In this document: in pieces, positions 1 to 9,721 of the stretch | Position numbering within the stretch: the first letter of the stretch is position 1 | Layout of the letters: each line of letters begins with the position of its first letter | Assembly (NCBI GenBank): GCA_032718475.1 | Contig: JAUCBJ010002126.1 | Coordinates: 1-34,670 of the forward strand | From: Nemertoderma westbladi | Taxonomy: Eukaryota; Xenacoelomorpha; Nemertodermatida; Nemertodermatidae | DNA length: 34,670 nucleotides | Direction: 5' to 3' | Notes under the pieces: generated by a model | Databases searched by the model: none | Told to the model about the DNA's origin: nothing | What the model saw: the letters and a program-made list of their open reading frames with translations, nothing else | Translations under genes and position numbers: made by a program

Positions 1-2438
1 GAATTATCATGCACTTTAAAATTATGTTGGACTACAAATGCAGCATTCATCATTTCCTCTGCCCTCATTGTGTGAAGATTTGCCTCCTTATCTTCACTTG
101 TCTGCTGATCTATATCTGCAATATTTAAGTAATTTACTGAAAAGGCTTCATGAGCGTATTTATTTTGTGGCTGCTGTTTGATTATTGCTTCATCTATATT
201 TTCAATGGGGTGACCAATTGTTTCAGCTATGTGTACTATTTGATTACCATCACCATGTACTCGGCTGGCAGAAACTGCTTGTGCTGACTCTACCATTCTA
301 TGCCCTGACTCACACTCTGGTGATAATACAGGTAACAGAGTGTCTATTGTTTGAAATCTGACTTGCTTGTCTATAGTGCCAGTTTTGGATGGTGATGCTA
401 CACTCAGTGAGGAATTATTTCTTAATTCATTTATTGCTTGGGCCATAGAATTCATATGTTCTAATGATTCACACTGTATTTTGGATAACTTATCAAGCCT
501 GAGCTGTTCTGTATGCAAATCACTTCTAAACTGCGACAGACAGTCATTATTTGTTTTAGTAATGTTTTCATTATGAGATTGCAAGATTTGCACTTCTCGC
601 ATTACGCCTACATTTTCCTTTAGCTCATCTCGCACTACACTTTTCACACACTCCTTTAGTTCCTCCATTACATGTACCTCACTCTGTTGGGTGTTTTCAG
701 CTACTGAACATGCAGAATTTTCCAGCTCGCCAACTCTATGAGTGAATGGAGGTGTTAAACGTATTGCTACTGGTACTGGCCTTCCATTGAAATCATTAAA
801 TTTTGATGATTGACTTAAGCCTACTATTATCGAGTTACTAGGATTTGCTGACGAGTCAAGATTCCTTGGTGATTCTATGTTACACCTGGGCTTTGTCAAA
901 GTATCAACAATATGAACATTCTGGCCTACATTGTCACTTGATAATTGTTCCTCCTCTACAACTGCATCTTCTAGAATTTGTAACAATTCCTCTTGGCACT
1001 TATTGTCCTCTACTAACTTCGCGAGCTCTGAGGTACGCCTAATGTTATTCTCCTCAATTAGTGCTTTGTGTCTAAGTTGTTCAGCTATTTGTTGAGCTCT
1101 ACGCTCTGCTTCATGTTTTTCTATTTCTGCCTTTCTCTCTGCTTCATGTTTTTCTATTTCTGCCTTTCTCTCTGCCTCATGTTTTTCTATTTCTGCCTTT
1201 CTCTCTGCCTCCTGCTTTTCTATCTCTGCCTTTCTCTCTGCCTCCTGCTTTTCTATCTCAGCCTCCTGCTTCTTTCTCTCTGCCTCTATACGATTTTTCT
1301 CTATGTTCTGAAGAGTATTTTCCTGGCGATTTTTAATTTCGGTGCTTGAATTTATATCAATAGATTTAGCTCTGTTTTCGGCTTCTGTTATAGCCTTACG
1401 TTGTTTTTGAATAAGTAACTGTTGTTTTAAAGGCAAATCAACAGTTAATACAGTCGAAGTTGCGCTTCTGCCAGATTTATAACTTATTTCCGAGTGTGTC
1501 TTAGAACTTAATCGCGATCTGCGAGATACCCTTGACTGTGCTGAAATTGAGTGTTTGCTAGATGCCTTGGACACTACAGTCAAGTTTTGAGATGCCTTTG
1601 AATTGCATGACCGATTTGGTACACTTGAAACCAGTGGTGCCACAGAACTGGCATTGTCTTTGGAATGTGGAGTAAACAGATTTTCGTGTTCAGAAGGATA
1701 TACAATCCTTTCTGAAACTTGACTCCCTGTATTTTCATGGTCAATATAATTTGGAGATGAGACTGATTCACTTGTCGCCTCAGCATGTAGTGACTTTTGG
1801 ATTGCCCCTGATGCAGGTACAATTGGCTGATCAACATATAGTCTATTTGTAGGTATGCCTAATAAATTATCTATTGGACTTGGTAATGTTGCCTCATTGT
1901 CTGGACCTTCTAAAGAATATTCTAGTGGGGTTGAAAAATTTTCAACTGGTACTGGTCTCAAAAATGTATTACCTACATGTACACTTGATGTTTTGTCTGA
2001 CTCCTCCGATGAAGGAAATGTAGGGGTAGTAGCCCTAGTAGGTACCGGTATGTTATTAACAGTAGCCTCATGTACCTTAAGTTCATAAATTGCATTCAGT
2101 GCCTTCCACTCCTGCTCTATGGTGGTAAATTCCCTAACTTGCTCATCCCGATAGCATCTAGCTATATTTGGGTGCAACTGTAACTGATTGACAGTATGTC
2201 TAAATGCTGTAACTGAATGGTCAATGTTGGCCATTCTACCTGCCAATGTATCTAATGGTAATTCATCGCTGGCTAATTTGTCAGCTATGTCTGTTATTTG
2301 CTTCTTTAAATAGGACCTACTTGTTCCAATGGACCTTTTAAGTCTCGATGAAGTTCCACCTTCATCTAAGCTATTGCTACGATCTCTTGGCCTTTGCCGT
2401 AGGTTGAAACCTTTGCGATTTGGAGTAATATCCGACAT
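1..2438 (-). CDS. Long coiled-coil protein, 3'-partial, probable BEL/Pao-type Gag
   Basis: Reading the minus strand from the ATG at 2438-2436, the frame stays open for 812 codons to the window edge, so the C-terminus is missing. Stretches translated codon by codon, including the last 400 bases, show no stop. Residues 1-30 are basic and polar (start MSDITPNRKGFNLRQRP). Residues 30-130 look helical with heptad-like leucines. About 130-330 is Ser/Thr/Pro-rich. About 330-470 is a highly charged coiled coil with five 11-residue repeats of the type AERKAEIEKHE. The rest is polar with more helical stretches. No membrane segment or signal peptide is visible. A helical basic N-terminus followed by charged coiled coil matches the general layout of BEL/Pao Gags, and the element at 15-27 kb has a comparable region. 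The DUF1759 core and zinc knuckles would lie beyond the edge. A host coiled-coil gene remains possible. The reading frame is firm; the family is inferred. Confidence 0.8.
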   Translation of the reverse strand, partial: MSDITPNRKGFNLRQRPRDRSNSLDEGGTSSRLKRSIGTSRSYLKKQITDIADKLASDELPLDTLAGRMANIDHSVTAFRHTVNQLQLHPNIARCYRDEQVREFTTIEQEWKALNAIYELKVHEATVNNIPVPTRATTPTFPSSEESDKTSSVHVGNTFLRPVPVENFSTPLEYSLEGPDNEATLPSPIDNLLGIPTNRLYVDQPIVPASGAIQKSLHAEATSESVSSPNYIDHENTGSQVSERIVYPSEHENLFTPHSKDNASSVAPLVSSVPNRSCNSKASQNLTVVSKASSKHSISAQSRVSRRSRLSSKTHSEISYKSGRSATSTVLTVDLPLKQQLLIQKQRKAITEAENRAKSIDINSSTEIKNRQENTLQNIEKNRIEAERKKQEAEIEKQEAERKAEIEKQEAERKAEIEKHEAERKAEIEKHEAERKAEIEKHEAERRAQQIAEQLRHKALIEENNIRRTSELAKLVEDNKCQEELLQILEDAVVEEEQLSSDNVGQNVHIVDTLTKPRCNIESPRNLDSSANPSNSIIVGLSQSSKFNDFNGRPVPVAIRLTPPFTHRVGELENSACSVAENTQQSEVHVMEELKECVKSVVRDELKENVGVMREVQILQSHNENITKTNNDCLSQFRSDLHTEQLRLDKLSKIQCESLEHMNSMAQAINELRNNSSLSVASPSKTGTIDKQVRFQTIDTLLPVLSPECESGHRMVESAQAVSASRVHGDGNQIVHIAETIGHPIENIDEAIIKQQPQNKYAHEAFSVNYLNIADIDQQTSEDKEANLHTMRAEEMMNAAFVVQHNFKVHDN
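1106..1270 (-). repeat. Five 33-bp tandem repeats coding an 11-residue coiled-coil unit
   Basis: On the plus strand the units start at 1106, 1139, 1172, 1205 and 1238 with CTGC(T/C)TC. Each is exactly 33 bp, so the minus-strand frame is kept and each unit encodes a Glu/Lys-rich hendecad (AERKAEIEK plus H or Q plus E). The two leftmost units share CTTCATG, the next CCTCATG and the last two CCTCCTG, so neighbouring copies resemble each other most. That points to recent unit-by-unit expansion. The plus-strand frame at 1068-1349 (Phe/Leu-rich) is only the complement of this repeat. Confidence 0.9.
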
Positions 2439-4485
2439 TGTATTTATAAATGTCAGACTGTACTGTATGTATTGTAAAGTATACTATACCTTTGATTTGT
2501 TATACCTAAGCTATAATAAATATATCTATCCTGTACATAATACCAGTATATAATATAATGTAATATTAAATATAAGTAATTATAAGTACCGGTAAATCCA
2601 ATCTGCCTATAGGACCTAACAGCCTAATGTATACCAGTATGGTATAGCCTATCTGCCTATGTCTACTATGTAGGTAGACAATAATATTGCCAATATGATA
2701 TATATACTTGTATCACAATATCAGTGTAAACTGACTGATAATAATTGCCAACTAGTACCGGTACTGGGTACTGTAAGAATAGGCCTATACCTTGTTACAA
2801 ATACAAGGCTATTTATGTGCCAATGCCAATGCAAAATAATATTAATAATATAAATACTTTATGTCAGTAGTTGTCAACAATGCTATGTGCCAAATGCTAA
2901 TGTGCTAGCTGGCTAGTGCTAACTGCTAAAATGCTATATGCTAATGCCAAAATACTATAGGCCTACAACTACTGCATATGCTAATGCTACCAAAAATTGA
3001 GAGAAGAATGTAGGCCTGTATGAATAAAATATATTTAGAAATTGCGCTGCGCTTAAAAATAAAACACTCTGAAAACTGGAAAAATTGAAAAAAGAAAAAA
3101 AATGGGTGAATGCGCCGTTCTCTGCCGTGTATTACCAATCTTGCATGGAATCTGTATTCCTGGCCAGTAAATACAGACTCCCAAAAATAGTAACACAAAA
3201 CAGAAAATAGCACACTGTCACACTACATAAGCTGGTACCGGTATTTCAGCATTTAACATTGTTCAGTTGTTTAAGCAGATTAAATGATTTTGTAAAAATC
3301 TAGTTAGGCTATGTGGCCTCTATGGTTATTCAGTATGGTACTTCAGTAGGCCTACTTACACGCAGTCAGCCTACAGCCTACGTGGTCGGGCTGACCGGTT
3401 TCAGCAGCTCGGTGAGAATTCAGGAATTAATAAGAGAGAATTTTATAACCACCGGCCGTACTTTACCGTATGGTTTAGCGTTCAGCATTAAACGGATTCA
3501 ATAGGCCTAATAGGCTACTATTCAGCTATTTGACCGTTTTTTTTTTTTGAAATTTTTGAAATGAATGCCCTTTTTTTTTTTTTTTATAGAAAACGTGTTT
3601 TATAATGTTGGGGGGTGTAGCTAGCTATCCGTCATATCGGGTGGTCAATGTTTTATAATGCGCCTAAAATGGGATAGCGGTCAAATTAGGCGCGGCTGTG
3701 AAAGCTTGTAGGCGGTTACCGGAAGTACAAATCTAGACTAAATTTTTGTGGTCGCATTTGGTTTTGATCAGGTCACTAGCTGACTGGCGCTGCTGTCTAT
3801 TCTCTCTTACGCATCCCGCATACTGATAGAAATAACTTAATAATATTAATAAGACTAAGGCTATGTTTGTATTATCATGTACATTAGCAATTCATTACTG
3901 CATTACCGGTAGTGTACTTGATAAAGGTACCGGCTGTTAATATAATACGGTCCGACGGTATCTGAATATGATTATTACCGGTATTGAAAATAAGACTTAT
4001 AAGAAGACTGAATGCTGGTATGATTGCGATACACGGTAAATATAAATATATGATATAATAATGAAATAGCAGAATAAATGGAAAAGTATACGCTATAATC
4101 AGTATGAATAAGAATGAATGAATGCTGATTATACTGACTAAAACTAATTGTAAGTTGCCAATTACTATAAGTCACTGTGAGAAAGATAAAACACGATGCG
4201 ACCACCTAGACTCTAGACTGAAGATCGCATAACAAAATAGTTCAACTAACTAGCTAGGTCAACTGGCAATACATAATGAGTGAAGTCTGAATTGTGCTAC
4301 CGGTAAAATGCTAAGGTGCTGAATTGAACAATTACTAATCAAATACTGAATATACAGCTCTGAATCAGGCATTTATATGACGGGACGGCGTTCTACATAT
4401 TCTACCGGCTTATCCAATCAGAACTTAGTATGCTCGCTACCTATACTATATGACACAGCACATTTCCTATGATATTAGATAATAG
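2439..4485. other. Non-coding, AT-rich interval
   Basis: No frame here looks like a protein. The stretch lies upstream of the minus-strand coiled-coil gene, so it should hold that gene's promoter, or an LTR and leader if the gene is a retrotransposon Gag. No second copy of it occurs in the window, so LTR boundaries cannot be set. It has several copies of the short palindromic motif ACCGGTA (for example near 2588, 2757, 3236, 3904, 3975, 4300) and poly-T tracts near 3538-3588. Confidence 0.6.
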
Positions 4486-5313
4486 AGGCGAACACTATCC
4501 GCTTTAGTTTATGGCCATGTGGCTGAGTTCAATCGGCATATAGGGACCCTCACGCATGAACTACAGACCATGCAGCCTGACCCTAGGACAAACCCAGCTG
4601 CATATTTCGAGGTTACGGAAATAGCTTGCAGAATCAGGCTAGTTTTATCCGCCTTTCAGGAAGTAGCTTAGTACTGTAGACACCAGGACGCAGAGCTTGC
4701 TTCCATAGTCAATAGACAGTTAATGGAAGTAGCGGTAACTGCGGGGAAGGCACTTGCACTCGAAAGGCTGCATGGGCCGACCATTCCCCCAGGTGCGGAC
4801 ATAGACTGTTTGGGCACCATAGCACAGGGCAACCTAAACACCGACTCGGAGGTTTCTGGAGAAGGTGAGGACATGGATGCAATATCCAGATACCTACGAC
4901 CCTATATAGCCATAGTAGGAGAGGCAGAACTGTGCAGGAGGTTAAAGGGTTTAGCCCCCTCTAGCCATGAATCAATGGCAGTTCTAGAAGAAATAGAAGC
5001 CGAGCGTGATATGCAAGCACAAGCAGAAGAGCATGCGGCTGATAAGGAAATCTTAGAAATGAAGTTGCGGTTAAACGCATACCAGCTGCATAATAAAACC
5101 AGTAAGCGCGCCGCGGAAATACAGCTGGAAGCAGCTAAGGAAACCACTGAACTGCAGTTAGAAGCAGCTAAAGAATCAACTGAGCGAAAGCTGAAAGCTG
5201 TTAAAGAACCAGCTAAGTTACAGTTCACGGTGGGGCTGAACCAACGTTTTATATTCTTAAAATTACAAAATAAATTAGTAATACTATTTATAATAATGCT
5301 ATATGTATTATAA
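4486..5313 (+). pseudogene. Broken coiled-coil reading frame, Gag-like or unknown
   Basis: One plus-strand frame is open from 4486 and reads as plausible protein on both sides of a single in-frame TAG at 4669-4671. The part before the stop (about 60 residues) is helical. The part after it includes an ATG at 4723 and runs 196 codons to the stop at 5311-5313. Residues about 90-165 after that ATG form a charged coiled coil, ending in 12-residue repeats of the type LQLEAAKETTE that look internally duplicated. The last ~25 residues are hydrophobic and AT-rich, probably read-through into non-coding DNA rather than a membrane anchor. I do not recognise the family. A Gag fragment of another retroelement is one option, an exon of a host gene another. 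The in-frame TAG argues for decay, or for an intron boundary nearby. Confidence 0.5.
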
Positions 5314-5837
5314 AAAATGCCCAGACCAAATTATAGCATTTATCGACAATTTCAATCAACCTGATTTCGAATCTGTTAATTTTATAATATTTCGTCGCCT
5401 GTCTTTTAGAGTAATTAAATAAATTAGATATTAAATAATATTAATATTATATTAGCAAACAGACTAATATATTCAATCGTAGTGAAGTCAACTTACCGTA
5501 CTGCTATTGCATTGATATTAGTATCATTCGAACCGCAATGGTCGATTTAGTGGGGGTAGACACCATCAAAACAATTGTCGAGTTATTGCTTCTCGAGATA
5601 TCGGTCAAAATGAGAGCGCCGACTCAATAAATGAGCACATAACTTCAGCAATTTAATATCAATATATCACAATATCACAAAAACTATAAATTTTTTTATA
5701 CTACTATTGTTTTGTAGGAATCTACAACTACTAATTCAACAATTGCGGTTCAAATAAGCATATTCCCTAAGTCTGTTATTTATGTCGAAGTCTGATTTTT
5801 AGTGATATGGTGATATATTGCATTAACTACGTGCTAG
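5314..5837. other. Non-coding AT-rich DNA
   Basis: No gene is visible. Near 5590 the sequence reads TCGAGATATCGGTCAAAATG, close in style to a subterminal motif of the inverted-repeat element at 15518-17094 (TTTTCGAGATATCGTGAAAA). This suggests the stretch belongs to a diverged copy of a related non-autonomous DNA transposon. Confidence 0.4.
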
Positions 5838-6460
5838 CACGAAATTTTGAAAATCCATTCAATAGATAAAATTGCTTGTGACAATTTATTTCTTGCGTTT
5901 TAGAGGTTTATGGCTGTTCTGAATTCAATGGAATATATAATTATCGACCTAGACATCTCAAACTTGTATTTTTCGGAAGTGGGTGCAAAATGTGGTGCTA
6001 GTAATTTTGATATATATAATAGTAATTGTGCTACTGAATTTTGAAAACCATCAAATATATCAATTGATTGTGTCACCTTGTTTCTTGCGTTATACGGGTT
6101 TGTGAGGGTTCTGAATTCAATGGAATCAGTAAAAATTTCATAAGAGTTTTCAAACTTGTATTTTTCGCTGGTGGGTGAAAATTGTTGTGCCAGCACCAAA
6201 TTTTGGAAAATAAGCAAATTGATCAGTAGATAGTATCATCTTGTTTCTGGCGTTATACGGGTTTATGAGGGTCCTGAATCCGATGGAATCAATAAAAACA
6301 GCACTGGACATCGCAAACTTGTACATTTTGGTGACGGGTGCGAAATTTGGTGCTAGCACCAAATTTGCCAAATTACGCCGAAAAATAAAAGTATCAATGA
6401 TCTGGCATATTAGAAATGTATTCCATTAGAATCAGCGCCCTAGAAAACCTGAAAGTGTGA
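5838..6460. repeat. Three to four diverged tandem repeats of about 165-190 bp
   Basis: Units start near 5838, 5997, 6190 and 6352, each with a CTAG(T/C)A or CCAGCACCAAATTT-like start. They go on through a conserved core (CTTGCGTTATACGGGTTT, then CTGAATTCAATGGAAT, then CAAACTTGTATTTTTC) and end in a GTGGGTG-AAA motif. The last unit is partial. Small frames on both strands simply follow the unit and are not genes. The core order resembles the subterminal part of the inverted-repeat element at 15518-17094 (GCTGAATGCAATGGTAAT followed by CATTGGGTGCTGAAATTT). Confidence 0.65.
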
Positions 6461-7147
6461 ATTTATAGCATCGTATAAGTGAATTAAAAATTTTGTGTTC
6501 TAACTGAAAAGTGCTGGTTACTTGTTTTTTTCATTTTTTTCCTACGCAGAGAGGACTAAACAGCCATTTATAGTAATCATATCATTTTTAAATATTTTCC
6601 AATGTATTTTGCGCCCCAGAAAACATGTATTGAAAAACAATTAGCCGAAAAATGTAACTTTCAAATTTTGTGAAAATTGTGCACTACTTGTAATTTTGGT
6701 GAAGCAATATAACCACCCCAGTACATTTTTTCGAAAATTTTTTTTTCGGTCGGATCCAGACTAGTGATACCTACGTACAAACAAAAAATCAGACGTTTTC
6801 GTAAAAATTTGTAGATTTTAGAGGGGAGGGGGTCAATATGACCCCCCCCCCCCCCCCCCCCACCCGGTATTTGTACAACATTTTATAGCCCGGCACTAAT
6901 AGGGTTAAACATACAATATATTTCAACCATCCAAACTGATTGTCAGTAATATGTCATTTTTTAACGTTAAACATACAATATTTTTTGATGATCCAAATAC
7001 CTACCGTTTAGCGTAATTTGCGTTAATTTTTAACGTTAAAAGGGTGGCCAAACCAACGTTATTTATATGTATTTTTTACGTTAATAATTAACGTTGGCAT
7101 TGTCAGAAAATAACGTATATTAATGCATTATTAACGTTAAATTGTTT
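6461..7147. other. Non-coding interval with a C20 tract and AACGTT cluster
   Basis: No gene is seen. 6842-6861 is an uninterrupted run of 20 C. Just before it, GGGGGTCA-ATA-TGACCCCC forms a perfect hairpin that merges into the run. 6960-7140 holds at least five copies of AACGTT, several as TAACGTTAAA and in both orientations. Confidence 0.6.
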
Positions 7148-9480
7148 GCAGGGTTATGTCCCATATAAGGTGTTTGTGTCCCAGAAAGGGTGTTTTTGTC
7201 CCAAATAGTGTGTGACTTTCTCAAAATGATATTAAATAGTTTCTAAATATATCATGAATATAGAATTAGATTATAGAATATAGAACTCAAAAGAATATAG
7301 AATTCATAACCATAGCTCTAATTTAAATTTATCCCAAATAGGTTGTTTGTGTCCCATATAGGGTATTTTTGTTCCAAATAGCTTGTGTTGTGACTTTCAC
7401 AAAATGATTTTACATAGTTTATAAATATAATGGAATACTCAAAAGACACACCCTACAGTCAGGGAGAAGTTCAAATTTCAAATCAGTTGAAATTTAAAAC
7501 TTTTTTTTTTAAATTCAACTTTTAAGTTGTAAATTCAACTCTAAAATGGCAGGAGGCCCAGAAGGCGCCCAAGACGTGACAGAAGGGGTGTTTTTATTGT
7601 TTTTATGGATGTAACTCGAAAAATTAACCCTCATTACCGATGGAATAAAAACTTTCACCGTCGGGAATACTTTATTTGAATAAATTTTAAATGATAAATT
7701 TTTTTGCTTTACATTTGCAAATTAGCGGAAATACTATGGGAATTTATTAGATGTATTAAATTACCGCTGAATGTCCTAATTGTTATAATGATAAATGGAA
7801 TACCTGTTCGCGCTTTCGAAGACCTTTAGCAGTTTAACCTGCCAAAATTTATATGTCTTTTCGTTAATTAAAACCACTTTAGCATACGACAATAATTTAT
7901 GCTAATACGCAAAACATTAGCCGAAGTCAGCCCATGCGCGATCATTCACCCGATGGATCTACACCCGGGAGACTGAATTCGGATGCTTGAATTGTATTAT
8001 TACAGTGTAAGGTTGCAGTGTATACCTAATGTATTATTCGATAGATCGTTAATAATTAATCTCTGACAGATATTATTGGCTTTCGGGAAATATTAACAGT
8101 TCCTTTAGGACGTGGCGCTTTATCTATTTAAACAGAACTAAGACTTATACTAAACGCAACGATACTGCTTATGATTAAAGTATAAAACGTATTCTTTAGG
8201 AAATACTTTGTTACCAATCACAATCATACACACTATTCTGCCGACAGTCAGTATATTTGATCACACATAAAGAGAGCAGTAATTGACTCACGTAGGGTCT
8301 GCTAAATAACATTGGATTCAATACACACCACATTAATATAAATCGCAATTGTTATATATAGCCGGTCTCTCTAACCTGTAGTGTTATCAAGAAAATTGGG
8401 AATTGGGTGATTTATCCGTATTATCCAAATAGCAATATTTCCATCAACAAATATTTACAATTAATAACTGACGGTAAAATAACAGTACAAACAATATGAT
8501 TAATGAGTTAGGTTAGATGATTGATTTAAGTCAGTGAGTTTAGTTAGGTAACAGTTTATACTTTCGATAATTCAAGCAGTTTACGGTACAGCAGTATCTA
8601 TCCAAAAATGCCGGTGTTTCTGGCTTAGACAGCAATAACAACAAAGTATCAAGAAAAAACAGTAAGACTGAACACTCTCCTTATGATCGGCAGGAAAGCT
8701 ACACGTCGACAGGAAAAACCGCCCTGATTGGCCCAAGCCAAACAAAGAACCACGCGTCCAATGGCTGTTTCCATGTCAGCAACCAGCTGCTAGATGTCGT
8801 AATATGAATCATCACGGCTAAGCTGTGAAAGGTGGTTGGTGCATTACAAGTTTTTTGTCTTACCATGTCCGCTAAAACACGTATATAGCAGAATGATTTT
8901 TATGTCCGTTAAAACACCTGTAAAGGTACCTTGCGGGCGAGGGGAATATATATACAGTTAGGAAACCCTTTTTAGAGTATTCCAGCGCCTGGGGGGGAAC
9001 TGGCCAGCAAAGGCAAACGTATCAGTTATCCCACAAAAGCTTTTACAATACCAGTAATGGATTCCAATTCCATATTTCAGTGTTTCCAAAGCTACTCCAA
9101 AAGTTGAATTTAAAAAAAAGTTGAATTTTAAAAAATAAAGTTGAAATTTCAACTCAGTTGAAAATAGACCTTCTCCCCGACTGCCCTATACAGGACACAA
9201 ACACCCTATATGGGACACAAACACCTTATATGGGACACAAACAACCTATTTGGGCCAAATTTAAATTAAAGCTATAATAATTAATTATATTTTCTTTAGA
9301 GTATTCCATTATATTTATAAACTATGTAAAATCATTTTGAGAAAGTCACACGCTATTTGGGACACAAACACCCTTTATGGGACACAAACACCCTCTATGG
9401 GAAATAAACAACCTATTTGGGACAAATTGAAATTAAAGCTATGGTTATGAATTCTATTTTCTTTTGAGTATTCCATTATA
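7148..9480. mobile_element. Composite inverted-repeat element with tandem sub-units in each arm
   Basis: The left arm (about 7148-7450) and right arm (about 9189-9480) are inverted copies of the same sequence. Each arm holds about two sub-units built from GTCCCATATAGGGTGTTTGTG, then GTGACTTTCTCAAAATGATT, then a stretch ending GGAATACTCAAAAG. The arms read in opposite directions, so this is not one tandem array interrupted by an insertion. No transposase frame is visible between them. The outer ends and any target duplication are not clear; the limits given are where arm similarity fades by eye. Confidence 0.65.
7456..9183. mobile_element. Inner 1728-bp TIR element flanked by CCCTA
   Basis: The left end reads CAGTCAGGGAGAAG and the right end reads CTTCTCCCCGACTG, its near-perfect reverse complement. 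Inverted similarity continues inward for roughly 80 bases through TTGAAATTT/AAATTTCAA-type sequence. CCCTA lies directly outside both ends (7451-7455 and 9184-9188), consistent with a 5-bp target-site duplication. The interior has no convincing transposase frame, so this is a non-autonomous (MITE-type) element. The superfamily is not assigned. Confidence 0.6.
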
Positions 9481-9626
9481 TTTATTTGTCATATTTTTTG
9501 TCATATTATTTATTGTCATATTTGACATATTTGCCATTATATTTTCAATAAGCATCAGTGGACAGTCGCGCCCATTGACTCAGCCACACTCCAGGTTCAC
9601 TTTCAAGGAGCTGCCATTGACCCCCT

Positions 9627-9647
9627 CCCCCCCCCCCCCCCCCCCCC
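9627..9647. repeat. C21 homopolymer tract
   Basis: Twenty-one C in a row, preceded by CCCCCT. It sits just upstream of the LINE-like remnant. It is prone to length error in sequencing and assembly. Confidence 0.9.
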
Positions 9648-9721
9648 ACACCCGCCAACCATTCCTTCAACCTCTGTTGAGGAATGACAAGAACAATGGT
9701 TTAACTCGCTTATAACAGAAG

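Noticed and set aside
1068-1349. Plus-strand frame rich in Phe, Leu and Cys that looks like a membrane protein
   Set aside because: It is the complement of the Glu/Lys hendecad repeat in the long minus-strand frame.
1580-1837. Minus-strand 85-codon frame
   Set aside because: It lies in another frame inside the 812-codon minus-strand frame and has no features of its own.
3313-4205. Small frames on both strands near 3.3-4.2 kb
   Set aside because: Short, AT-driven and without motifs; no support as genes.
5900-6429. Small frames on both strands with repeated peptide sequence
   Set aside because: They follow the tandem DNA units, change frame between units and show no protein-like composition.
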